This document shows positions 1 through 5,118 of a stretch of DNA of 5,385 nucleotides, piece after piece. Source of the DNA: JAULUH01 sp032111745 (GTDB lineage Bacteria > Chloroflexota > Anaerolineae > JAAEKA01); NCBI GenBank assembly GCA_032111745.1, contig JAULUH010000465.1, positions 1 to 5,385 of the forward strand. Reading direction: 5' to 3'. The notes below the pieces were generated by a model, which saw only the letters and a program-made list of their open reading frames with translations, did not search any database and was not told where the DNA came from. The translations under genes were made by a program, and so were the position numbers. Position 1 is the stretch's first letter. Each line of letters opens with the position of its first letter.

Positions 1-801
1 CTGGCCCGTGCTACAGCCGACGCCCTGGGTCGCCGGGCCGCTTATCAGCGCATATCGGCTGAGCGATACGACCTGGTCGCAGAGATCGAGCGGATCACAG
101 AGGCACTGGCCAGGCTGGAGCTAGACGAGGACCTATTAATTGCGTTCCGGCGCGGTGCCGCGGCGCTCTCCGAGGGCCGGTTGCCCCTGATCGACGAGAC
201 ACCTCACCCCTACGCCTGCCGGACCTGCGGCACCCTGGTGTTGGGCGCCGTCACGGAGAAATGCCCCACCTGTGGGGCGTGGCCGGACACGTTTCAGTGG
301 TTTCCTCCCGTCTATTGGCTCGAGGCCCTCGATCCTCCTGCGGCCCTGGCAAAACTGCGCCAGACGCCCCTGGAGGTGGCCGCCCTCCTGGAGGGGTTGT
401 CGGAACGGGACATGACCCGGCAGCCACAGGATGCCGGCTGGACGATCCGGCACATCCTGGCCCATTTGCGGGACGCGCAGGGCGTGCTGGAGTTTCGCCT
501 GGACCTGTTCCTGAAAGAAGAGCATCCGGTGCTGGAGTCCAAGGCGGTCTTCGAATGGGCGACCAGGGAAGCTGAGCGCCCGCCTACCACTCTTGAGATC
601 TTTGCGGATTACCAGGCCACGCGTGCCAGACTGCTCACCAGGCTGGCGGAGCTCCCCCTGGCGGATTGGTGGCGCACTGGCCACCACCAGGAGTTTGGCA
701 CGGTGACCCTGGGGCAGCAGGTGAGCTATTTCGCATCCCACGAGCTGACGCACCTGCCCCAGATCGAAGCGCTGCGCGATCAACTGGCTGCGGGCGACTA
801 G
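1..801 (+). CDS. Ferritin-like/rubredoxin-like/DinB-domain fusion protein, 5' partial
   Basis: The frame is open from the first base to the TAG at 799-801, giving 266 visible residues and no ATG or GTG before a TTG at 181, so I read the gene as entering from outside the window. Visible residues 1-60 are charged and helical, like the end of a rubrerythrin-type helical bundle (inferred). Residues 73-91 form a rubredoxin-like knuckle pair, CRTC and CPTC (Cys73, 76, 88, 91), expected to bind iron or zinc. Residues of about 110-266 resemble the DinB/YfiT-like four-helix fold: 'TIRHILAHLRDAQ' supplies a likely metal ligand, His155, and 'SHELTHLPQI' near the C-terminus supplies His247 and His251, the usual DinB histidine pattern. 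DinB-superfamily members include thiol-dependent transferases and stress proteins; the substrate here cannot be told. A shorter product starting at TTG 181 (206 residues) is possible, but no clear ribosome site precedes it. The domain call is firm and the function is not. Confidence 0.85.
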   Translation: MARATADALGRRAAYQRISAERYDLVAEIERITEALARLELDEDLLIAFRRGAAALSEGRLPLIDETPHPYACRTCGTLVLGAVTEKCPTCGAWPDTFQWFPPVYWLEALDPPAALAKLRQTPLEVAALLEGLSERDMTRQPQDAGWTIRHILAHLRDAQGVLEFRLDLFLKEEHPVLESKAVFEWATREAERPPTTLEIFADYQATRARLLTRLAELPLADWWRTGHHQEFGTVTLGQQVSYFASHELTHLPQIEALRDQLAAGD

Positions 802-810
802 GGCTATCCA

Positions 811-831
811 GGGGGCAAGGAAGAACCCCCC
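811..831 (+). terminator. Weak G/C hairpin after the DinB gene
   Basis: A GGGGG run (811-815) can pair with the CCCCCC run at 826-831 across a loop of about ten bases, ten bases after the stop of the DinB-fusion gene. The stem is only 5 bp and no T tract follows, so this is at best a weak or factor-assisted terminator, and it may be chance. Confidence 0.25.
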
Positions 832-894
832 GAAAACCGACAAAAGTCGAAGACAGGGTTTCATCCATGATGTAATACTGGAGGCAGAACGGCC

Positions 895-908
895 GGCCAT
901 GCATGGCC
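895..908. promoter_or_regulatory. 14-bp perfect palindrome in the intergenic spacer
   Basis: GGCCATGCATGGCC is a perfect 14-bp inverted repeat in the 192-base spacer between the DinB-fusion gene and the membrane-protein operon, 86 bases before the operon's first start codon. Its position fits a dimeric regulator's operator. GC-rich palindromes also arise by chance, and I see no second copy and no clear -35/-10 pair beside it, so the regulatory role is a guess. Confidence 0.25.
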
Positions 909-981
909 TGTTGGTGCTTGCATGAGCCGGCAGGGTTGGCGGTCACGTCGTGTGGCATGCCAGATGAACATAATCTGCCAA

Positions 982-988
982 GAGGAGA
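982..988 (+). promoter_or_regulatory. Ribosome binding site fixing the start at 994
   Basis: GAGGAGA lies 5 bases before the ATG at 994. This selects 994 over the in-frame ATG at 922, which has no comparable site and would add 24 polar residues ahead of the first membrane helix. Confidence 0.8.
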
Positions 989-993
989 AATCC

Positions 994-1380
994 ATGAACC
1001 GCATCTTTGCTCGAATCGCCGCTCTGCTGGCCTTCATCATCGGGGCCATGGCCGTCGTTGCGGGTGGCCGGGTTCTGCTGGGTACGGACCCCGGCTATTT
1101 TGTGATCAACTGGCTGCCGGTCTTTAATTTCGTCGTAGGCGTGCTGACGGTGCTGGTGACTGCCCCGCTGATCTGGCGCGGGAGCCGTTACGCCCTGCCG
1201 GCTGCCCTGGCCACCTTCGGCGCCCACGCCGTGGTGATGCTCATCCTGCTAACCGCTAGCCGCAACGCCGTGGCCACGGAAAGCATCGTGGCGATGACCG
1301 TTCGGCTCGCGGTCTGGCTGGTGATCCTGGGCCTGATGTTCCTGCAGGGGCGCAAAGACAGGCAACTCACCCCAGCCTGA
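994..1380 (+). CDS. Small four-helix integral membrane protein, function unknown
   Basis: A 128-residue protein. Hydrophobic stretches at about residues 8-29, 36-60, 67-88 and 98-118 predict four membrane helices. The N-terminus begins with a short basic segment (MNRIFAR) and the C-terminus (GRKDRQLTPA) is charged, which by the positive-inside rule puts both ends in the cytoplasm. I see no conserved catalytic or metal-binding motif and do not recognise the family. A small DoxX-like or similar quinone- or thiol-linked membrane protein is conceivable but not shown by the sequence. It is the first gene of a likely operon: the DsrE-family gene starts 12 bases after its stop with its own ribosome site. 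Association with a DsrE-type protein would fit a role in sulfur or redox chemistry at the membrane, but this is inference from context only. Confidence 0.8.
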   Translation: MNRIFARIAALLAFIIGAMAVVAGGRVLLGTDPGYFVINWLPVFNFVVGVLTVLVTAPLIWRGSRYALPAALATFGAHAVVMLILLTASRNAVATESIVAMTVRLAVWLVILGLMFLQGRKDRQLTPA

Positions 1381-1392
1381 AAGGAGAGCGCT

Positions 1393-1728
1393 ATGACTGA
1401 GAACGGCAAACGGAACTACCTGTTTATCATCAACGACGCGCCCTACGGCAACGAGCAACCCTACAACGCGCTGCGGCTGGCCATGGCCCTGGCCAAACAG
1501 CCGGAGGCCAGTGTGCAGGTGTTCCTGATCGGCGATGGGGTCAGCTGCGCCATCAGCGGCCAGCAGACTCCGAACGGCTACTACAGCATCGAGCGCATGC
1601 TGAAATCCATCGCCCGGCAGGGCCCGGTCGCCACCTGAGGGACCTGCTCAGTTGAAGGGACAGAAGCGGGTAGCATGCAGCTTCTGGCGGCGTGGACGGC
1701 GGCCGCTAATCAGGTCCTGGTGTTCTGA
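1393..1728 (+). CDS. DsrE-family protein with in-frame TGA at codon 82 (candidate selenoprotein, or nonsense-interrupted gene)
   Basis: ATG 1393 follows AAGGAG (1381-1386, 6-base spacing). Residues 1-81 match the DsrE/DsrF-like fold: strand 'NYLFIINDAPYG', a helix rich in Ala/Leu, strand 'VQVFLIGDGVSCA' with Cys52, then 'TPNGYYSIERMLKSIA'. The frame meets TGA at 1636-1638, then continues G-T-C and ends with 'GSMQLLAAWTAAANQVLVF' before a TGA at 1726-1728. That ending is typical of the family C-terminus (acidic or Ala-rich helix, then VLVF). Relatives as I recall them are about 115-120 residues and read C-G-T-C at this place, so TGA replaces the first Cys. Read through, the product has 111 residues and ends 22 bases before the next start; stopped at TGA it has 81 residues and lacks the thiol motif. 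About ten residues normally between G-T-C and the V-E-G segment seem absent. DsrE proteins carry or transfer sulfur as persulfide in the cytoplasm. Family call is firm; selenocysteine versus decay is unresolved. Confidence 0.75.
1661..1686 (+). promoter_or_regulatory. Hairpin resembling a bacterial SECIS element
   Basis: CAGAAGC (1661-1667) pairs perfectly with GCTTCTG (1680-1686), enclosing a 12-base loop that begins GGG. The loop starts 29 bases after the in-frame TGA at 1636-1638. Bacterial selenocysteine insertion elements, from general knowledge, are stem-loops inside the coding region just after the UGA, with a G in the first two loop positions and roughly 16-37 bases between UGA and the loop; this hairpin fits those rules. 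A 7-bp stem can arise by chance, so the call depends on whether the TGA is really decoded. Confidence 0.4.
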
Positions 1729-1750
1729 TCCTTACCAGGAGAAACCGGCC

Positions 1751-2358
1751 ATGGCTGCCTCCTTGCACGATGCCTACGCCGCCGACTACGATGCCCAAAT
1801 GCAGGCCTACGCCTGCTACCTGCCCGAAGTGCTTTTCGGCCTGTGCTACGAGTACATCCAACCCGGCCAGCGCTTGCTCGACGCTGGAATCGGCAGCGGG
1901 CTGTCGGCGCAGCTTTTCGCCCGGGCCGGCCTGGAGGTCTACGGCATGGATTTCTCCCCTGCATGGTGGAGGTTTGCCGGGCCAAGGGATTTGCCGCGGA
2001 CCTGACGCTGCATGATCTCCAGCACGTTCCCTGGCCCTATCCTCCCCAATGGTTCGACCACCTGGTCTGCTGCGGAGTGATGCACTTCATCCCCGAGCTA
2101 ACGGCCATTGTGGCTGAGGCGCGCCGCTTGCTCGTGGCGGGTGGCCTCTTTGCGTTCACCACCCGCCTGCCAGCCTCCCCAGGGCTCCACCACCAGCCGT
2201 ATGAGCAGCACATCGTGGGCGACTTCGAGATCTTCTCCCACACCCCCGCCTACGTGGAAACGCTGCTATCCCACCACGCCTTCGCCCGCCTCAAAACCCA
2301 AAAATGCTTCGTCGGCGACGACCAGTTCATCCTCTGGATCGCCGCCATCAGTTCCTGA
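1751..2358 (+). pseudogene. Class I SAM-dependent methyltransferase, split by a single-base frameshift
   Basis: ATG 1751 has AGGAGA (1737-1742) 8 bases upstream. The first frame gives residues 1-71 with the SAM-binding glycine loop 'LLDAGIGSG' (residues 42-50) and the acidic residue ending the second strand, 'VYGMDFSPA' (Asp67). At base 1962/1963 the frame breaks: '...DFSPA' is followed in the next frame by 'MVEVCRAKGF', exactly what this fold continues with ('FSPAMVEVCRAKG'). The second frame then runs to TGA 2356-2358, with the later motifs 'FDHLVCCGVMHFI' and 'EARRLLVAGGLFAFTT'. Restoring one base after 1962 gives a normal-looking 202-residue enzyme. It would transfer a methyl group from S-adenosylmethionine to an unidentified acceptor in the cytoplasm. 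No other damage is visible, so the break may be recent or a sequencing error. Its 3' end overlaps the convergent oxidoreductase remnant by 11 bases. Confidence 0.8.
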
Positions 2359-3205
2359 GCATCAGTTCGCCCGCGTTCTTGCCGGACTGCGCCACATTGT
2401 AGAGGCCGGACGGGCCGACCCAATGCCCCGCCAGGTAGAGGCCCCGGGCGAACGGGACCCGCTGTTGCCACCGCTGCGTGCTGGTGTAGCTCCACCCGGC
2501 CGGCGCCCCCAGTCGTTCAGGGTGTAGCGATACATGGTCAGCGGAGTGGCGATGTCCAGCGAGACGATATGCTCGCGCAGCCCGGGCATGTAGCTTTCGG
2601 CCTGGGCGATAAGCCGCCCGGCGAACTCCTCTTTGAGCCGGTGGTATGCCTCGGTGCGGGCATAGCCCGGCCCGGTCTCCCAGTGATCCCGGTACTCGAA
2701 GGTTGCGGGCGCCACGATTTGTAGCCCGAACAGCCGCGTGTCGCCGCGTGTCGCCGCGTGTCGCGTGGAACTCCGGGAACTGCAACGAGATCATCGAGTG
2801 CTCCGGGTCGTTGGGCGTCAGCGCGCGGTCGATGTCTGGCGTTTCCGTGTAGTAGGCGTCGATCCGGTCGAAGCCCCACGCTGCCGGGTCTCGATCCAGC
2901 ACCAGGGAGAGGATGACAAACGTGTCCGACACCGGCGTTTCCGCCAGAAGCTGGCGGAAATCGGCGGGCACCAGCCCCGGGTCGAGGAGGCGGTGGAAAG
3001 TCTGCCGGATATCCGCCGCCGCGACGACGCTGCGAGCGGCGACGATCTCGCCATCCTCCAGCGCCACCCCGCGGACCCGGCTCTTCTCCGTCACGATGCG
3101 CTCGACGCGCTCCCCATAGCGCATCTCGACGCCGTTGCGGACCGCGGCTGCGGCGAACGCTTCGGCGGCCCTGGTCGCTCCACCCTCCGGAAGGTAATCT
3201 TGTGT
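2348..3205 (-). pseudogene. FAD-dependent oxidoreductase (phytoene desaturase/carotenoid isomerase type), 5'-truncated with two frameshifts
   Basis: Homology begins near 3205 with 'DYLPEGG', the mid-protein motif that precedes 'VRNGVEMRYGERVERIV' in NAD(P)/FAD-dependent carotenoid-type desaturases, and ends with the FAD-binding C-terminus 'GLYLAGHWVGPSGLYNVAQ' (TGA at 2350-2348). Three pieces alternate between two frames: 3205 to about 2763 (to 'EFHATRGD'); about 2733 to 2510 ('LFGLQIVAPATFEY' to 'YTLNDWG'); and about 2506 to 2348 ('APAGWSYTSTQRW' to the end). Removing one 10-base repeat unit at 2733-2762 and adding one G to the run at 2506-2510 restores one frame of about 282 codons. Full-length relatives are near 500 residues, so the N-terminal half with the Rossmann GxGxxG motif is missing; HicA-coding DNA lies there instead, and an in-frame TAG further upstream closes the frame. 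No start codon with a ribosome site is visible for the remnant. It cannot bind FAD normally and is very probably dead. Confidence 0.8.
2733..2762. repeat. 10-bp tandem repeat, three copies (gccgcgtgtc)
   Basis: The unit GCCGCGTGTC occurs three times head to tail (2733-2742, 2743-2752, 2753-2762). It lies inside the oxidoreductase remnant, exactly where its frame changes. Since 10 is not a multiple of 3, gaining or losing a copy switches the frame; with two copies the gene reads 'HATRGDTRLFGLQ' across the site. Slipped-strand expansion is the simplest explanation. Confidence 0.9.
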
Positions 3206-3225
3206 GATCCTATTTGGATTACGAT

Positions 3226-3405
3226 CTACTTGCCAAACAGCGTTTCCACAAGGGTTTGCTTCGGGAAGTTCAGACGCTCGGCGACATCCCTAAGGATAGC
3301 ACTCAGTGTGCCAACCCGCAGCGATCCGTGACTTGGCATCGTGACGTGATGCTCGCCCCCCTGGGTCGTGGTCAGGCGCATGTGGCTACCCGTCTGGCGC
3401 CAGTG
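3226..3405 (-). pseudogene. HicA-family toxin remnant, N-terminally truncated, no HicB partner
   Basis: The minus frame ending at TAG 3228-3226 contains 'HWRQTGSHMRLTTTQGGE', then 'HHVTMPSHGSLRVGTLSAIL' and 'VAERLNFPKQTLVETLF'. This is the HicA pattern: a Gly-Ser-His motif carrying the catalytic His, a beta strand, 'HVT-P-H', and the 'GTL-AIL' helix. HicA is a small mRNA-cleaving toxin of type II toxin-antitoxin systems, neutralised by HicB. Intact HicA has about 20 more residues at the front (first helix and 'GF' strand); here the frame upstream of about 3405 does not resemble the family and runs into the spacer and 3' end of the haloperoxidase-like gene. No HicB coding sequence is visible on either side: the oxidoreductase fragment follows directly and the hairpin precedes. 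The piece is probably inactive, though translation from the internal ATG at 3381 cannot be excluded. Confidence 0.7.
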
Positions 3406-3434
3406 GGTACAAGAATGGAAAGCCGGACGGCGGC

Positions 3435-3464
3435 AGGTGGGCCGGCTTGATAGCCGGCCCACCT
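3435..3464 (-). terminator. Strong 12-bp hairpin downstream of the haloperoxidase-like gene
   Basis: AGGTGGGCCGGC (3435-3446) pairs perfectly with GCCGGCCCACCT (3453-3464) around the 6-base loop TTGATA. It starts 21 bases beyond the stop codon of the minus-strand gene at 3486. The stem is very stable, but no T run follows on either strand, so it is a hairpin-type terminator or 3' mRNA stabiliser rather than a classic intrinsic terminator. Confidence 0.65.
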
Positions 3465-3485
3465 CACAACGTGATCTGCAACCTA

Positions 3486-4829
3486 TCAGTCGTCGAGTGG
3501 CCGCAGGTAGTGCCCGAACACCCACTGGGCCACGTGCCTGCCCTGCTGCCGCCCCTCTTCATCCGCGGCGCGAAAATGGAGGCCCTGGTAGATGCGCACG
3601 TCGACCATATTCTGGGCCAGGTCGGAGAAGCGGTGATAGGTGCGCGTGTTGGGAACCGCCATCGGGTGCTGGCTGTAGACCGTGAAGGTCTTTTCGTCGG
3701 TTCCGAAGAAGAGCTGGGCCGAGCGAGTCACCGCCCCAATGACGTTGTTGGCGCCCGAGGTGTACTCGGGATAGTTCGGATTGTTGAGCAGTGGCTCCCA
3801 GGCCGGGTCGCCGGCCGTTTCGGAGTTGCCGTCGTTGTCGCCCTCGCGGATGGCCGTGATCGGCCTCCAGAAGTTGTAGGCTGTCTTGTTGTCCCAGGCG
3901 GTGATCATCGAATCGGCGATCGACAGACTGCCGAGGGCCAACAGACGCGCATTGTCGCCGATGTTGTCCGTGTGCTGCGCGGCGATGTCCCGGAGCACCC
4001 GGTTGTTCTGGATGAACAGGTTGCCGGCGTAGAAGTAAGAGAGCTGGTCCTGTTCAAGGGTGCGCGCGCTGTTGAAGCGGGCGCCCAAAGCCTTGACCTC
4101 CGCGTAGTCACGGGCGTACCTTTTGCTGCTTAGTGGAGGCGGAGCCTTCGCGTGGTACTGGTCTCCGCTCTTCAGCGTGAAGGGCGTAACCGTGCCCAAC
4201 CACGGAGCCGCCATCGGAGCTTCGGAGGGAGGTGGTCCGGGCTGCAAGGACGGCGTCGGGCGCCAGGCGCCGAGCTCGGTACTGCCGACGAAGGGGGGCG
4301 GGAGCGGGTTCGGTACGCGCCCGTCATTGGCCCGCAGGGCGAGGATGCCGGCGGCAGCCGTTGCGCCCACGCTCACCCCAGGGTCGGTCTCAGAAAGCCC
4401 GTGAGTGACGAAGTAGTTATGGTAAAGCGCGTCGAGGGAGGCAGCCTGGCCCGGGACGATGCTGACGAGCACGTCGTGTGCAGCCTTGCTGGCAGCCGCC
4501 GCCGGCGAGCCAGAGGCTCCCGGGATGCTCATGTGGTATGGTTCGTACTGCAGGTCGATGGCCTGCACCGCGTCGTGGACGGCTACCTGGACCACGGCCA
4601 TGTCCAGGAACATGACCGGGCCGGGACGCGGAGAGGTCGCGAGCGTCTCTACCGCAATGGCATGCCAATACGTGACAGCGTACGAGTCGTTGCTGGAAGC
4701 AGAGTTCAGTGAAACGGTCAGAGCGTGGGCCGAGGTGATGGTCGATGGGCTAATTACAGCCGAAATCACGAGGATGGCCAGGGTTACAGATCGCAACCTA
4801 TGCCATACTTTCGAGCGTATGCCAACCAT
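3486..4829 (-). CDS. Secreted vanadium-dependent haloperoxidase/PAP2-superfamily protein with altered active-site motif
   Basis: A 447-residue intact gene. ATG 4829 is preceded by AAAGGAGA (4843-4836, 6-base spacing). Residues 1-36 form a signal peptide: a basic start, hydrophobic 'VTLAILVISAVI', and likely cleavage after 'SAHA', so the protein acts outside the cytoplasmic membrane. The C-terminal half carries the vanadium haloperoxidase/acid phosphatase oxyanion site: 'KTAYNFWRP' (Lys315, Arg322), 'YPEYTSGANNVIGA' (Ser358, Gly359) and 'RIYQGLHFR' (Arg412, His418), spaced as in Curvularia chloroperoxidase (Lys353/Arg360, Ser402-Gly403-His404, Arg490/His496). The unusual feature is Ala360 where SGH has its acid-base His; His418, the vanadate ligand or phosphatase nucleophile, remains. 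The family oxidises halides with peroxide or hydrolyses phosphate esters; with Ala360 the activity is uncertain. It stands alone: damaged genes lie downstream beyond a hairpin, and a 556-base gene-free stretch lies upstream. Confidence 0.88.
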   Translation of the reverse strand: MVGIRSKVWHRLRSVTLAILVISAVISPSTITSAHALTVSLNSASSNDSYAVTYWHAIAVETLATSPRPGPVMFLDMAVVQVAVHDAVQAIDLQYEPYHMSIPGASGSPAAAASKAAHDVLVSIVPGQAASLDALYHNYFVTHGLSETDPGVSVGATAAAGILALRANDGRVPNPLPPPFVGSTELGAWRPTPSLQPGPPPSEAPMAAPWLGTVTPFTLKSGDQYHAKAPPPLSSKRYARDYAEVKALGARFNSARTLEQDQLSYFYAGNLFIQNNRVLRDIAAQHTDNIGDNARLLALGSLSIADSMITAWDNKTAYNFWRPITAIREGDNDGNSETAGDPAWEPLLNNPNYPEYTSGANNVIGAVTRSAQLFFGTDEKTFTVYSQHPMAVPNTRTYHRFSDLAQNMVDVRIYQGLHFRAADEEGRQQGRHVAQWVFGHYLRPLDD

Positions 4830-4987
4830 TGTGTGTCTCCTTTGTCTGCACTTGAGGTTCCTGATGGTGGCCTGAAGGACCAGGACACCGCTGTACGTCT
4901 CGACTCATCCGTTCCGTTCAAGACCTTCCGTCACTCAAGGACCACCACCTCCTCTTTGTTGGCAAGTCTGTCTCTGCTGGTAGGACC

Positions 4988-5086
4988 TTACTCTCGTGTT
5001 CTGTTGGGCTGACCTCTATGGCCCGCGTTGAGCCTGGCCCGGTCATTCCCTCTCATCGCTAGACAGTCGTCGTAGTCGCTAGCCAT
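4988..5086 (-). CDS. Possible 32-codon small ORF in the leader of the haloperoxidase-like gene
   Basis: ATG 5086 is preceded by GAGG with a 5-base spacing and runs to TAA 4990-4988, giving a hydrophilic peptide starting MASDYDDCLAM. It follows directly after an ATG-TAA start-stop pair. There is no membrane segment, no known motif and no similarity that I recognise. Short frames of this size are common by chance, so it is listed only because of the ribosome site and position. Confidence 0.15.
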   Translation of the reverse strand: MASDYDDCLAMRGNDRARLNAGHRGQPNRTRE

Positions 5087-5097
5087 GCCGTCCTCGT

Positions 5098-5118
5098 TTA
5101 CATCGCTTCACCTCCTCC
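5098..5118 (-). promoter_or_regulatory. Strong Shine-Dalgarno followed by an ATG-TAA start-stop pair
   Basis: On the minus strand GGAGGAGGTGA (5118-5108) is a near-ideal match to the 16S rRNA 3' end. It lies 4 bases before ATG (5103-5101), which is followed at once by TAA (5100-5098). A ribosome would initiate and terminate without elongating. This could be a leader control element for a downstream frame, the relic of a destroyed gene start, or chance. Confidence 0.3.

Noticed and set aside
136..900. Long minus-strand open frame of 254 codons opposite the DinB-fusion gene
   Set aside because: Its sequence is rich in Arg, Gly and Pro with no recognisable domain, and it lies antisense to a gene with clear Cys4 and His motifs. 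It is a GC-rich shadow frame.
922..993. Upstream in-frame ATG at 922 as start of the four-helix membrane protein
   Set aside because: It has no ribosome site, and the added segment is polar and unlike a membrane-protein start. ATG 994 has GAGGAGA at 5 bases.
1652..2005. Open frame of 117 codons starting at TTG 1652, ahead of the methyltransferase
   Set aside because: Only the part from ATG 1751 is real (ribosome site and methyltransferase motifs). The first 33 codons overlap the DsrE C-terminus in another frame and look like noise.
2738..3331. Plus-strand open frame of 197 codons opposite the oxidoreductase remnant
   Set aside because: It has no recognisable motif and an Arg-rich composition, and the opposite strand carries clear carotenoid-desaturase motifs. 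It is a shadow frame.
3447..4133. Plus-strand open frame of 228 codons opposite the haloperoxidase-like gene
   Set aside because: The Val/Arg/Gly-rich translation mirrors the minus-strand gene, which has a signal peptide and active-site motifs. It begins inside the terminator hairpin.
4152..4712. Plus-strand open frame of 186 codons opposite the haloperoxidase N-terminal half
   Set aside because: It is Arg/Gly-rich without domain features and antisense to a well-supported gene.
4725..5012. Plus-strand open frame of 95 codons spanning the start of the haloperoxidase gene
   Set aside because: There is no ribosome site or motif, and it straddles the opposite gene's start and leader. Judged a chance frame.
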